NCBI RefSeq assembly: GCF_020884795.1
Contig: NZ_BBZF01000013.1
Coordinates: 39,438 to 103,437, forward strand
Length of the DNA stretch: 64,000 bases
Direction: 5' to 3'
From: Micromonospora okii
GTDB taxonomy: Bacteria > Actinomycetota > Actinomycetes > Mycobacteriales > Micromonosporaceae
Positions 46,520-54,785 of this stretch are shown one piece after another; position 1 is the first letter of the stretch; every line of letters begins with the position of its first letter. Both the position numbers and the translations under genes were made by a program. Under the pieces are notes generated by a model, which saw only the letters and a list, made by a program, of their open reading frames with translations, was not told where the DNA came from and did no database searches.

Positions 46520-48388
46520 GTGACGGCCAGCACGACCACGGCCCCGGCCACGCATCCGGCCCCGGTAACGCCGGCACACCGACAGCCCCTGCCCGCGCGG
46601 TGGATTCCCGCCGCGCGGCGGCCGGCGGCCCGGGTGCGGGCCGGCCAGGTGATCGCCACGCAGGTGGCGGTGGCGCTGGTCGCCGCCGCGACGGGTCGGG
46701 GCGCGGCCGTGACGGCGGTCGCCGCGCTGGTGGCCGCGCCGCTGCTGGCCGGCGCCTGGGTGCGGGTCCGGGGCCGGTGGCTGCACTCCTGGCTCGGGGT
46801 CGGGGTGGGCCACCTCTGCCGGCGGCGCGCCCTCGCGCCGGGGAGCGGGCCGGGCGCGCTGCTGGATCTGCTCGACCCGGGCGCGGTGGTCCGCGCCGTG
46901 GAGCTGGCCGGCGACCCGGCGGCGGTGCTCGACGACGCCGACGGCCTGACCGCCGTGCTGGAGCTCGGCGACCCGGGCGACCCGCTCGGCGACCGCCCCC
47001 GGCTCCTGCCCGCGCCGTCGACGCTGCTGCCGCCGCCCGGCCCGGAGCTGCCCCCGCTCCGACTCCAGCTCCTGCTCGTGGGCTCACCCGCGCCGGCCGC
47101 CGCCGTCGGCGGCAGCACGGTGGCGACGTCGTACCGGCAGCTCACCGACGGACGGCTGGCCGGCCGCGACTCGGCGCTGCTGGCGGTGCGGGCCCTGCGG
47201 GTGGAGGGCTGGAGCGACGAGAGCCTGCGGGCCGCCCTCTCCGGGGTGGTGCGGCGGATCGTGCGCCGACTGGGGCCGGTGGCGGCCCGCCCGCTGGGCG
47301 AGCACGCCGCGCTGCGCGTGCTCGGGGAGCTGGCCCACCACTGCGACGGCGAGCCGGTGCTGGAGTCCTGGCCCACGGTGCGGACCGGGGGCCTGCTCCA
47401 GGCCACGTTCCGGGTCCGGCTCGGGGCCGGTGCGCGGGCCCACGGGCCGGACACTCGGGTCGACGGCGGGCGGCGGCTGGCGTCCCGGCTGCTCACCCTG
47501 CCGGCTGCGGCCACCACGGTCTCGCTCTGCGTGGGCCCGCGCGCCGGCGCCGACGACGCGGCCACGCCGGCCGAGCTGGCCGTACGGCTGGCCGCCTGGG
47601 CCCCCGGCGAGCTGTCGGCGGCGGCGCAGGCGTTGCGGCGGCTGGTGGACGACGCGGGCGGCGCGGTCGACCGGCTCGACGGCCAGCAGCTTCCCGCGCT
47701 GGCCGGCACGCTGCCGCTGGCGCTCGGCGTGCCGGGGGCAGCCGCCGACCCCGCCACCCTGGACGCGCTGGAGCTACCGGTCGGCGAGGCGGGGCTGATG
47801 GTCGGGGCCAACCGGCGGGGCGGGGCCGTGACGATCCGGTTGTTCCGCCCGGAGGGCACCCGGCTGGTGCTGGTGGGCGGCGTGCGCGCAGCCCAGTTGG
47901 TGGTTCTGCGGGCGATGGCGCTGGGCGCCCGGGTGGCGGTCCGGACGACGCGTCCGCGCGCGTGGGAGCGGTTCGTCCGGGGCGTCGGCACGCCCGACGG
48001 GCCGATTCCGGTGCTGTCGCCGGGTCGGCCGGTGGAGGGCGCGGCCGGTTCGCCGCTGCGGCCGCTGCTGCTCGTGGTGGACGCGGGCGCGCCCCCCGGC
48101 GACGACGGCCCCGGGCCGGCCTGGCAGTCCACCCTGGTGGTGCGCGACGACCTCACCCCGGCGGACGCCGACGCGCTGGGCCGCGCCGACCTGGTGGTGC
48201 TGCAACCGCTGAGCCCCGGCCAGGCCGCGGTGGCCGGGGCCGCGCTGGGCCTCGGCGGTTCGGCGGAGTGGTTGACCCGCATCCGGGAGGACATGGTGGC
48301 GGTGGTCAACCGGCGGGCCCTGCGCTGGGCGCTGCTCCGCCCCACCCCGATCGAGTCGCAGCTCATCGGGGCACCGGGCCGGGGCTGA
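46520..48388 (+). CDS. eccE: Type VII secretion protein EccE
   Basis: GTG 46520 follows GAGGAGACGC and gives 622 residues. The N-terminal part has two membrane helices (VIATQVAVALVAAATGRGAA, VTAVAALVAAPLLAGAWVRV) followed by RGRWLHSWLGVGVGHLCRRR. A long cytoplasmic domain follows (SYRQLTDGRLAGRDSALLAV, AALRVLGELAHHCDGEPVLE, TIRLFRPEGTRLVLVGGVRA, LTRIREDMVAVVNRRALRWA). This matches the actinobacterial EccE family. EccE stabilises the EccB-C-D membrane complex together with MycP. TACGAT at 46441-46446 may be its -10. The other membrane components are absent from the window, so this is a partial locus. Confidence 0.85.
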   Translation: MTASTTTAPATHPAPVTPAHRQPLPARWIPAARRPAARVRAGQVIATQVAVALVAAATGRGAAVTAVAALVAAPLLAGAWVRVRGRWLHSWLGVGVGHLCRRRALAPGSGPGALLDLLDPGAVVRAVELAGDPAAVLDDADGLTAVLELGDPGDPLGDRPRLLPAPSTLLPPPGPELPPLRLQLLLVGSPAPAAAVGGSTVATSYRQLTDGRLAGRDSALLAVRALRVEGWSDESLRAALSGVVRRIVRRLGPVAARPLGEHAALRVLGELAHHCDGEPVLESWPTVRTGGLLQATFRVRLGAGARAHGPDTRVDGGRRLASRLLTLPAAATTVSLCVGPRAGADDAATPAELAVRLAAWAPGELSAAAQALRRLVDDAGGAVDRLDGQQLPALAGTLPLALGVPGAAADPATLDALELPVGEAGLMVGANRRGGAVTIRLFRPEGTRLVLVGGVRAAQLVVLRAMALGARVAVRTTRPRAWERFVRGVGTPDGPIPVLSPGRPVEGAAGSPLRPLLLVVDAGAPPGDDGPGPAWQSTLVVRDDLTPADADALGRADLVVLQPLSPGQAAVAGAALGLGGSAEWLTRIREDMVAVVNRRALRWALLRPTPIESQLIGAPGRG

Positions 48389-48450
48389 GCCGCTCGGTGC
48401 AGGCCCGCGCGGTTCCCGGCGGTGGCGGCGGCGTGACACCATCCGTGGCC

Positions 48451-48837
48451 ATGGGTCTCCTCACGGGTTCACTGATCCGGCTGGGCAGCACGGCGGTCGC
48501 CTTCTGGCTGGCCACCCTGCTCATCCCGGGCATCACGCTCGACACCGCCTCGGCCGGCGAGGCGGTCGTCACGCTGGTCGTCGTCGCGGCCATCTTCGGC
48601 GTCGTGAACGCCGTGCTCCAGCCGATCGTCAAGACGGTCGGCTGCGGCTTCTACCTGCTGACCCTGGGCCTGATCGCGCTGGTGGTCAACGGGCTGCTCT
48701 TCCTGCTCACGAGCTGGATCGCGGGCGAGGTGGGGCTGCCGTTCCACGTCGACGGCTTCTGGCCCGAGGCGGTGCTCGGCGCGCTCTTCGTCGGCATCGT
48801 CACCTGGCTGCTCGGCACCGTCCTCGACCGCGACTGA
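48451..48837 (+). CDS. Phage holin family (PF04020-like) four-helix membrane protein
   Basis: ATG 48451 (or the in-frame GTG 48445) gives about 128 residues with four hydrophobic segments: LIRLGSTAVAFWLATLLIPG, AVVTLVVVAAIFGVVNAVLQ, LLTLGLIALVVNGLLFLLTS and AVLGALFVGIVTWLLGTVLD. The conserved VNAVLQPIVK and L-I-P-G-I are typical of the DUF/phage-holin-4 superfamily, found widely in bacterial chromosomes and not a sign of a prophage. Function is unknown. It is 62 bp past eccE on the same strand and may be cotranscribed. It ends in VLDRD. Confidence 0.85.
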   Translation: MGLLTGSLIRLGSTAVAFWLATLLIPGITLDTASAGEAVVTLVVVAAIFGVVNAVLQPIVKTVGCGFYLLTLGLIALVVNGLLFLLTSWIAGEVGLPFHVDGFWPEAVLGALFVGIVTWLLGTVLDRD

Positions 48838-48892
48838 GCGGGCCCCGGCCACCGGGCGGGAATTGGCCGGCGAACGGACGGGTCGGCGGGGC

Positions 48893-48898
48893 TAGCGT
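48893..48898 (+). promoter_or_regulatory. -10 element of a leaderless promoter
   Basis: TAGCGT ends 6 nt before GTG 48905, and no ribosome binding site is present. Confidence 0.5.
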
Positions 48899-48904
48899 CG
48901 GGGT

Positions 48905-49369
48905 GTGATCACCCCGGCCCACGCCTTCACCGTGACCCGCGACGACGGTCACCAGCTCAGCACCGACCCGGCCCGACTCGACCTCGGCCTGGTGCACCAC
49001 TGGCTCTCCACGGACGCCTACTGGGCGCTCGGGCGGGACCGGGAGACCGTCGACCGGGCGTTCGCCGGTTCGCTGCCGTTCGGTGTCTACCGGGCCGGCG
49101 ACGGCGGCCAGGTCGCGGTGGCCCGGGTGGTCACCGACGGGGCGACGTTCGCCTGGCTCTGCGACGTCTACGTGGACCGCTCCGCGCGGGGCCGGGGGCT
49201 GGGCACCTGGCTGGCCGGCGCGGTCCGCGACCATCTGGCCGAGCTGGGGGTACGCCGGATCGTGCTGGCCACCGTCGATGCGCACGACGTGTACGCGAAG
49301 GTCGGCTTCGCCCCCGTCGACCCGGGCCGCTGGATGGAGTACGTCGATCGGGTGAGCCAGGTCACCTGA
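48905..49369 (+). CDS. GNAT-family N-acetyltransferase
   Basis: The 154-residue cytoplasmic protein starts at GTG 48905 on an apparently leaderless message. The GNAT core is complete: FAWLCDVYVDRSARGRGLGT (motif A with the RGRGLG acetyl-CoA loop), WLAGAVRDHLAELGVRRIVL, and the terminal VYAKVGFAPVDPGRWMEYVD. The opening HHWLSTDAYWALGRDRETVD is typical of a small actinobacterial subgroup that acts on unknown amines. It has its own promoter and lies just upstream of rarD in the same direction; there is no evidence the two work together. Confidence 0.88.
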   Translation: MITPAHAFTVTRDDGHQLSTDPARLDLGLVHHWLSTDAYWALGRDRETVDRAFAGSLPFGVYRAGDGGQVAVARVVTDGATFAWLCDVYVDRSARGRGLGTWLAGAVRDHLAELGVRRIVLATVDAHDVYAKVGFAPVDPGRWMEYVDRVSQVT

Positions 49370-49395
49370 AAGGAACAGATGGCCGCTCCACCCCT

Positions 49396-49401
49396 TACAG
49401 T
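49396..49401 (+). promoter_or_regulatory. -10 element of a leaderless promoter
   Basis: TACAGT ends 6 nt before GTG 49408. GGAG is present but only 2 nt from the start, so leaderless initiation is more likely. Confidence 0.5.
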
Positions 49402-49407
49402 GGAGCC

Positions 49408-50340
49408 GTGACCCCGCTCCGCCTCGGATACCTCTACGGCCTCAGCGCGTACCTGCTCTGGGGCTTCTTCCCCCTCTACCTCAAGCTGCTCAAGCCCGCC
49501 GGCCCGATGGAGATCCTGGCGCACCGGATCGTCTGGTCGGTGGTCTTCGTCGCGTTGCTGCTCGCCGCGATGCGCAACATCGGCTTCCTGCGGGCGCTGG
49601 CGCGGCGGCCCCGGGCGCTGGCCGGGATCGTGCTCGCCGCCGCCCTGGTCGCCGTCAACTGGGGCACCTACATCTATGGCGTGAACTCCGAGCGGGTGGT
49701 GGAGACGGCGCTCGGCTACTTCATCAACCCGCTGGTGTCGGTGCTGCTCGGGGTGGGCGTGCTGCGCGAGCGGCTGCGCCCCGGGCAGTGGGTGGCGCTG
49801 GGCGTCGGCGCGGGCGCGGTGGCCGTGCTCACCGTCGACTACGGCCGGCTGCCCTGGCTCGCCCTCACCCTGGCGGTCAGCTTCGCCGCGTACGGGCTGG
49901 TCAAGAAGCGGCTCGGGCTGCCGGCGGCGGAGGGGCTCTTCGTGGAGTCGGCGGTGCTGGCGCTGCCCGCCCTCGGCTACCTGGGCTGGCTCGCCGCCGA
50001 CGGCGGGGCCACGTTCGGCCACGTCTCCATCGGGCACACCGCGCTGCTGGTGCTCGCCGGGGCGGCGACGGCGATCCCGCTGCTGTTCTTCGCCGGGGCG
50101 GCCAACCGGCTGCCGCTGACCGCGCTGGGCATGCTCCAGTACGTCGCGCCGATCCTCCAGCTCGCCTGCGGCGTGCTCATCTTCCACGAGCCGATGCCCC
50201 CGGCCCGTCTGGCGGGCTTCGCCCTGGTCTGGCTGGCCCTGCTGGTCTTCACCGTCGACGCCCTGCGCCACTCCCGCCGTGCCCGCCGCACCCCGGCCCC
50301 GGCCGACCTGGCGCTCGCGACCCCCGGTCCGGGCCGCTGA
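49408..50340 (+). CDS. rarD: EamA-family transporter RarD
   Basis: The 310-residue inner membrane protein has about ten helices in two EamA halves. Family signatures include GYLYGLSAYLLWGFFPLYLK, AHRIVWSVVFVALLLA, ALVAVNWGTYIYGVNSERVV, ETALGYFINPLVSVLLGVGV and GMLQYVAPILQLACGVLIFH. RarD was named for chloramphenicol sensitivity but its natural substrate is not settled; drug/metabolite or amino acid export are proposed. Start GTG 49408 gives the normal N-terminus MTPLRLGYLYG. It is convergent with the anti-sigma gene, 25 bp apart, with no clear terminator between them. Confidence 0.93.
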   Translation: MTPLRLGYLYGLSAYLLWGFFPLYLKLLKPAGPMEILAHRIVWSVVFVALLLAAMRNIGFLRALARRPRALAGIVLAAALVAVNWGTYIYGVNSERVVETALGYFINPLVSVLLGVGVLRERLRPGQWVALGVGAGAVAVLTVDYGRLPWLALTLAVSFAAYGLVKKRLGLPAAEGLFVESAVLALPALGYLGWLAADGGATFGHVSIGHTALLVLAGAATAIPLLFFAGAANRLPLTALGMLQYVAPILQLACGVLIFHEPMPPARLAGFALVWLALLVFTVDALRHSRRARRTPAPADLALATPGPGR

Positions 50341-50365
50341 CCCGACCCCTCGCCGGGCCGCCCGC

Positions 50366-51067
50366 TCAGGGGGCGTCGTAGGCGAGGACGGGGGTGCCGT
50401 CGGCCCGCAGGAGTTCCAGGCGGACCAGCTCACCGCCGGTGAAGCGGGTGACGCCGGTGAAGCGCACCTCGTCGCCGGGGGCGGCCAGCCAGGAGCCCAC
50501 CTGCTCGGTCCTCCCGTCCGGGCCGTGCGCCACCAGCCGGAACGTGTACGCCTCGCGGCGACCGCCGCGCCGGTCGTACCCGCAGCGCATGGTGACCTCG
50601 GTGCCCCACGCGGTGCCGGCGAGCCGCACCTCGGCGCGCAGCGGCGCCGACCCCGCGACCGGCCGCATGGAGACCATCGGCGGCTGCGGGGTTGGCGTCG
50701 GGGTCGCCTCGCCGCCCGACCGGGGACCGGGCACGGCGAGCCCGGCGAGCACCGCCACGACGGCGGCGGCCAGCGCGGCCGGAACGTACCGGCGGCGGGT
50801 GGCCCACCGCTCGCGGCGTCGGCGCCTGCGGTCCTCGGCGGGCGGCACGGGCACCCGGTCGGCGGCGGCGGGCCTCGGCCCCAGGAGCCGCTTCAGCCCG
50901 GCCGGATCGAGCCGACCCAACAGCCCGGGCAGCGCCGCGACCTCGGCCACCGCCTCCCGGCAGCAGGCGCAGCCGGCCAGGTGCCGCTCGTAGGCGGCCC
51001 GCTCGGCGGGGGCGAGCGCCCCTAGCACGTACGCGCCGTCGTCGTGCGCGAACTCGCAGCGGGTCAT
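50366..51067 (-). CDS. Anti-sigma factor with zinc-binding ZAS domain (RskA-like)
   Basis: ATG 51067 overlaps the sigma factor stop (ATGA), giving 233 residues. The N-terminal zinc anti-sigma domain reads CEFAHDDGAYVLGALAPAER, then AAYERHLAGCACCREAVAEV with the HxxxCxxC motif. A membrane helix (VPAALAAAVVAVLAGLAVPG) at about residue 100 follows a very basic stretch. The extracytoplasmic part (LRAEVRLAGTAWGTEVTMRC, EAYTFRLVAHGPDGRTEQVG) is the RskA-like C-terminal domain. It should hold the cognate sigma factor at the membrane and release it after proteolysis. Cognate pairing is implied by the overlap with the upstream gene. Confidence 0.92.
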   Translation of the reverse strand: MTRCEFAHDDGAYVLGALAPAERAAYERHLAGCACCREAVAEVAALPGLLGRLDPAGLKRLLGPRPAAADRVPVPPAEDRRRRRRERWATRRRYVPAALAAAVVAVLAGLAVPGPRSGGEATPTPTPQPPMVSMRPVAGSAPLRAEVRLAGTAWGTEVTMRCGYDRRGGRREAYTFRLVAHGPDGRTEQVGSWLAAPGDEVRFTGVTRFTGGELVRLELLRADGTPVLAYDAP

Positions 51068-51546
51068 TCGGTCACCCCCATCTCCGCCAGCACCAACCGT
51101 AGTGAGCGCAGCGCATAGTGGGTGCGGGACTTCACCGTCCCCGCCGGCACGCCCAGCCGGGCCGCCACCTCCGCCACCGACCGCCCCTGGTAGAAGCACT
51201 CGACCAGGACCTCCCGGTGGGCCGAGCTGAGCCGGTCCAGCGCCTCGGCGACCGTCCACGCCTGCACCGCCCGTTCCGCCTCGTCGACCGCCTCCGGGGG
51301 CTCCGGCAGCTCGTCGGTGTAGACCTCGCCGACCCGCGTGGAGCGTCGCCGCCAGGCGTCGATGGCCAGGTTCCGGGCGGTGGTGAACAGCCACGCCCGC
51401 ACCGAGCCCCGCGTCGGGTCCAGCGACTCCGGGTGCCGCCACGCCCGCAGCAACGTCTCCTGCACCAGGTCCTCGGCCCGCGTCCGGTCGCCGTTGACCA
51501 GCCGCAGGGCGTGCGCGTGCAGCGCGTCGGCGTGCTCGTCGTGCAA
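51064..51546 (-). CDS. ECF sigma factor (SigK/SigL-like), start uncertain
   Basis: Sigma region 2 is LVNGDRTRAEDLVQETLLRA with RGSVRAWLFTTARNLAIDAW; region 4 is ALDRLSSAHREVLVECFYQG, then SVAEVAARLGVPAGTVKSRT. The only standard start in the frame is TTG 51546, giving 160 residues without a ribosome binding site. The frame stays open upstream, and AISDHDARLLRTLHDEHA reads like the normal N-terminus of this group. AGGAGG lies 5 nt before an ATC codon at 51579, so initiation at ATC, giving 171 residues, is plausible. No ATG or GTG exists between there and the upstream in-frame TGA near 51694. The gene is co-translated with the ZAS anti-sigma factor. Confidence 0.85.
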   Translation of the reverse strand: MHDEHADALHAHALRLVNGDRTRAEDLVQETLLRAWRHPESLDPTRGSVRAWLFTTARNLAIDAWRRRSTRVGEVYTDELPEPPEAVDEAERAVQAWTVAEALDRLSSAHREVLVECFYQGRSVAEVAARLGVPAGTVKSRTHYALRSLRLVLAEMGVTE

Positions 51547-51671
51547 CGTGCGCAGCAGTCGCGCGTCGTGGTCGCTGATGGCGGCCTCCTCGTCGCGTCG
51601 CGGAGTCGAGCGGTTCCACAGTCGGGCAGCGCGTGCGTCCGCCCGGTAAGCACGCCCGGCGCCCTCGACCG

Positions 51672-51693
51672 GTTCAACGCCGGATCACCCCGG
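51672..51693. promoter_or_regulatory. Possible PHO-box repeat pair, distal
   Basis: GTTCAACGCCG and GATCACCCCGG are consecutive 11-bp units that resemble the Streptomyces PhoP direct repeat (GTTCACC core), weaker than the pair at 51711-51732. Confidence 0.4.
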
Positions 51694-51710
51694 GCGCGCC
51701 CGGAAAAGGT

Positions 51711-51732
51711 GTTCACACCCGGTTCACGTCCG
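51711..51732 (+). promoter_or_regulatory. PHO box upstream of phoX
   Basis: GTTCACACCCG and GTTCACGTCCG are two directly adjacent 11-bp units, each beginning GTTCAC. This is the form of PhoP-binding sites in Streptomyces. A -10 candidate TAGCGT lies at 51760-51765, so PhoP could activate transcription of phoX under phosphate limitation. Confidence 0.65.
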
Positions 51733-51831
51733 GGCCGATCCGCGCTCACCGCGTCGGCCTAGCGTCCGCCGGGTATGCACGTCGGGCGACGGTCCCGGCG
51801 GGCCCCCAACTCTTCCAGGAGGCACCTCCCG

Positions 51832-53949
51832 ATGAGCGACCGTCCCCGGCTGCTTCCCCTGCTGAGCGCCACCCGCCACGGCAGCCGCGACGTCATGACC
51901 TGCCGGTACCGGTGTGGCAACGCCTGCGACCACCCGGTGCCCAACATCTCCGACAACCCGTACCTGGGCGACGTGGTGAACGCCGAGGTGTCCCGGCGCG
52001 GGGTGGTCCGGGCCGGCGCGGTGGGCGCGCTCGTCCTCGGCTTCGGCGGCGCGCTGGCCGGGACGGGCGCCGCCTCCGCCGCGCCGGGCGCTCCGGACGC
52101 CGCCCCGACCGCCGCCGGCTTCGGCCGCCCACCGGGCGGCGTGGGCAGCGGGGCGCTGACCTTCACACCGATCCCGCCGAACCGGCTCGACACGCTGGTG
52201 GTCCCCAACGGGTACGACCACGCGGTGGTGATCCGCTGGGGCGACCCGGTGGTGCCGGGCGCGCCGGCCTTCGACGTGCGCGCGCAGACCTCTGCCAAGC
52301 AGGCGACCCAGTTCGGCTACAACAACGACTTCGTGGGGGTGCTGCCGCTGGACGAGCGGGGACGGCGGGCGCTGCTCGTGGTCAACCACGAGTACACCAA
52401 CGAGGAGCTGATGTTCCCCGGCTTCGCCGGTCTCGACGCGCTCACCGTCGAGCAGGTGCGCGTGGCCATGGCGGCGCACGGCATGAGCGTGGTCGAGCTG
52501 GAGCGGGTCGACGGCACCGGGCGGTGGCGGCCCGTCTCCGGCGGCCGGCGGCCGTACAACCGGCGGGTCACCGCGCTGTCCACGACGTTCGAGCTGACCG
52601 GCCCCGCCGCCGGTTGCGCGTGGCTGCGCACCGCCGCCGACCCCCTGGGCCGCACGGTGGTCGGCACGCTGAACAACTGCGCGGGCGGCGTCACCCCGTG
52701 GGGGACGGTGCTCTCCGGCGAGGAGAACTTCAACCAGTACTTCGTCGGCGGCGACGCCGCGCCGGAGGAGCTGCGGCCGAGGCTGGCCCGGTACGGCATC
52801 GACACCACGCGGCGGTACCCCGTCGGCAGCCGTCGCTGGGACCGCGCCGACGAGCGCTTCGACCTGGCGAGGCACCCGAACGAGGCGCACCGCTTCGGCT
52901 GGGTGGTGGAGATCGACCCGTACGACCCGCGCAGCCGGCCGCGCAAGCACACCGCCCTGGGCCGGTTCAAGCACGAGGGCGCGAACGTGATCATCTCGCG
53001 CGGCGGCCGGGCGGTGGCGTACATGGGCGACGACGAGCGGTTCGACTACCTGTACAAGTTCGTCTCGGACCGGAGGTTCGTGCCCGGCGGGTCGCGGGCC
53101 GCCCGCCGCCACAACCTGACCCTGCTGGAGTCCGGCACCCTCTACGTGGCACAGCTCGAAGGCAACTCGGCCGCCGAGATCGACGGCTCGGGGCGGCTGC
53201 CGTCCGACGGGGCGTTCGACGGCCGGGGCCGCTGGATCAGGCTGGTCAGCGGCGACCGTTCGTACGTCACGGGGATGACCGCCGCAGACGTGCTCACCTT
53301 CACCCGGCTGGCCGCCGACCAGGTCGGGGCGACCAAGATGGACCGCCCGGAGGACGTCGAGCCGAGCCCGCTCACCGGCAAGGTCTACGTGGCACTGACC
53401 AACAACGGCGACCGGGGCAAGGCGAACAAGGCGGCGGCCGACGAGGCCAACCCGCGCAACCTCAACAAGCACGGTCAGGTGCTGGAGCTGGTCGAGGACG
53501 GCGACGACAACGCGGCCGAGACCTTCGCCTGGTCGCTGCCGATCGTCTGCGGCGACCCGGCCGACCCGTCGACCCACTTCGCCGGGTACGACAGGACGAA
53601 GGTCTCCCCGATCTCCTGCCCGGACAACGTCGCCTTCGACGCCACCGGCAACCTCTGGATCTCCACCGACGGCAACGCGCTGGGCGGCAACGACGGCCTC
53701 TTCGCCACCGCCGTCGAGGGCCCCGAGCGGGGGCACCTCAAGCAGTTCCTGACCGTGCCGCTCGGCGCGGAGACCTGCGGCCCGTTCATCACCGGCGACA
53801 ACCGCTCGGTGTTCGTGGCGGTGCAGCACCCCGGCGAGGTCACCGGGGCGACCGTGGAGAACCCGGCGTCGACGTGGCCGGACGGCGACCACGCCAAGCC
53901 CGGCGTGGTGGTCGCCTGGCGGCTCGACGGCGGGCCGATCGGGCGCTGA
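51832..53949 (+). CDS. phoX: PhoX-type alkaline phosphatase (DUF839), Tat-exported
   Basis: ATG 51832 follows AGGAGGCACCTCCCG and gives 705 residues. The N-terminus is unusual but typical of actinobacterial PhoX: about 50 residues with CRYRCGNAC (Cys24, 28, 32) before the twin-arginine motif SRRGVVRAGAVGALVLGFGG and a cleavage region ASAAPG near residue 84. The DUF839 beta-propeller shows VVNHEYTNEELMFPG, TPWGTVLSGEENFNQYF, FGWVVEIDPYDPRSRP, GRFKHEGANVIISRGGRAVA, YMGDDERFDYLYKF, RPEDVEPSPLTGKVYVALTN and SCPDNVAFDATGNLWISTDG. These carry the calcium/iron ligands of PhoX. It releases phosphate from organic phosphoesters outside the cell. The PHO box upstream supports PhoP control. Confidence 0.93.
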   Translation: MSDRPRLLPLLSATRHGSRDVMTCRYRCGNACDHPVPNISDNPYLGDVVNAEVSRRGVVRAGAVGALVLGFGGALAGTGAASAAPGAPDAAPTAAGFGRPPGGVGSGALTFTPIPPNRLDTLVVPNGYDHAVVIRWGDPVVPGAPAFDVRAQTSAKQATQFGYNNDFVGVLPLDERGRRALLVVNHEYTNEELMFPGFAGLDALTVEQVRVAMAAHGMSVVELERVDGTGRWRPVSGGRRPYNRRVTALSTTFELTGPAAGCAWLRTAADPLGRTVVGTLNNCAGGVTPWGTVLSGEENFNQYFVGGDAAPEELRPRLARYGIDTTRRYPVGSRRWDRADERFDLARHPNEAHRFGWVVEIDPYDPRSRPRKHTALGRFKHEGANVIISRGGRAVAYMGDDERFDYLYKFVSDRRFVPGGSRAARRHNLTLLESGTLYVAQLEGNSAAEIDGSGRLPSDGAFDGRGRWIRLVSGDRSYVTGMTAADVLTFTRLAADQVGATKMDRPEDVEPSPLTGKVYVALTNNGDRGKANKAAADEANPRNLNKHGQVLELVEDGDDNAAETFAWSLPIVCGDPADPSTHFAGYDRTKVSPISCPDNVAFDATGNLWISTDGNALGGNDGLFATAVEGPERGHLKQFLTVPLGAETCGPFITGDNRSVFVAVQHPGEVTGATVENPASTWPDGDHAKPGVVVAWRLDGGPIGR

Positions 53950-53966
53950 CCGGCATCGACAGCCCG

Positions 53967-54749
53967 TCAGCCTTCGGCGGCGGCGGCGTCGGCTATCGCG
54001 CGGGCGGCGGTGAGCAGCTTGGCCCGGACCACCCGGGCGGAGGTCATCATCTCGCCCGCCGGTAGCGCGCAGGCCAGCACGACCCGCCGTTCCATGTCCT
54101 TGTCCGGTGTGACCAGCACCGCGGCGCAGGCCACCCCCTGCCGGAACTGGCCCAGTTCGAGCTGCATCCCCCGCCGGTCGCCGGCCACCACGTCCGCCTC
54201 CAGCGCCTCCGGGGTGGTCAGGGTGGCGCTGGTGAACGGGCGCATGCCGTAGTCCCGCAGGTAGCGGAAGCGCTGCTCGACGGTGAGGGTCGCCAGCAGG
54301 GCCTTGCCGAGCGCGGTCGCGTGGGCGCCCTCGTCGAAGCCCGGGACCAGATCCTCCAGGTACGGCGAGCGGTGCCCCTCGGCGACCGCCGTGATCGCCA
54401 CCTGGCCCCCGACGAACCGGCCGAGGTAGTGGCTGTAGCCGGTGTCCAGGGCGGCCCGCCGCAGGCACTCGCCCACCGGCGCGGGCCCCCGGAACGCGGT
54501 GACCAGCTCCCGGTACCGGTCGGCGATCTCCAGCCCGACGATGTACGTGCCGTCCTCCCGGCGGATCACGTAACCCTCGTAGGCCAGCGTGCGGACCAGG
54601 TGGTACGTCGTCGCGACGGTCAGCTCGCAGCGCCGCGCGATCTGCTTGACGGTCAGGCCCTTCGAGGCACGGCCGACCGATTCGAGCACGCGTAGCGCGC
54701 GGGACACGCTCCGGATGAGGTCCGAAGGTTCCGCCAGGGGGTCGCGCAC
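53967..54749 (-). CDS. IclR-family transcriptional regulator
   Basis: GTG 54749 follows GGAGG at 5 nt and gives 260 residues. The N-terminal winged helix-turn-helix is IRSVSRALRVLESVGRASKG, then LTVKQIARRCELTVATTYHL. The C-terminal IclR effector domain has ALDTGYSHYLGRFVGGQVAI, AHATALGKALLATLTVEQRF and MQLELGQFRQGVACAAVLVT. Instead of the usual conserved Cys region of some subgroups, it has GVACAAVLV. It is divergent from an MFS transporter gene, and the shared 150-bp region holds an inverted repeat, so control of that transporter is likely. The effector is unknown. Confidence 0.92.
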   Translation of the reverse strand: MRDPLAEPSDLIRSVSRALRVLESVGRASKGLTVKQIARRCELTVATTYHLVRTLAYEGYVIRREDGTYIVGLEIADRYRELVTAFRGPAPVGECLRRAALDTGYSHYLGRFVGGQVAITAVAEGHRSPYLEDLVPGFDEGAHATALGKALLATLTVEQRFRYLRDYGMRPFTSATLTTPEALEADVVAGDRRGMQLELGQFRQGVACAAVLVTPDKDMERRVVLACALPAGEMMTSARVVRAKLLTAARAIADAAAAEG

Positions 54750-54785
54750 AACCACCTCCGCCGCCGGGGCTTACACCATATGAAA

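Noticed and set aside
48451..48837. Phage holin-like gene as a sign of a prophage
   Set aside because: This four-helix family is common in bacterial chromosomes, and there are no other phage genes nearby.
46402..48837. 811-codon plus-strand frame across eccE
   Set aside because: Only its last 128 codons (the holin-like protein) have family similarity; the rest is an alternative frame of eccE.
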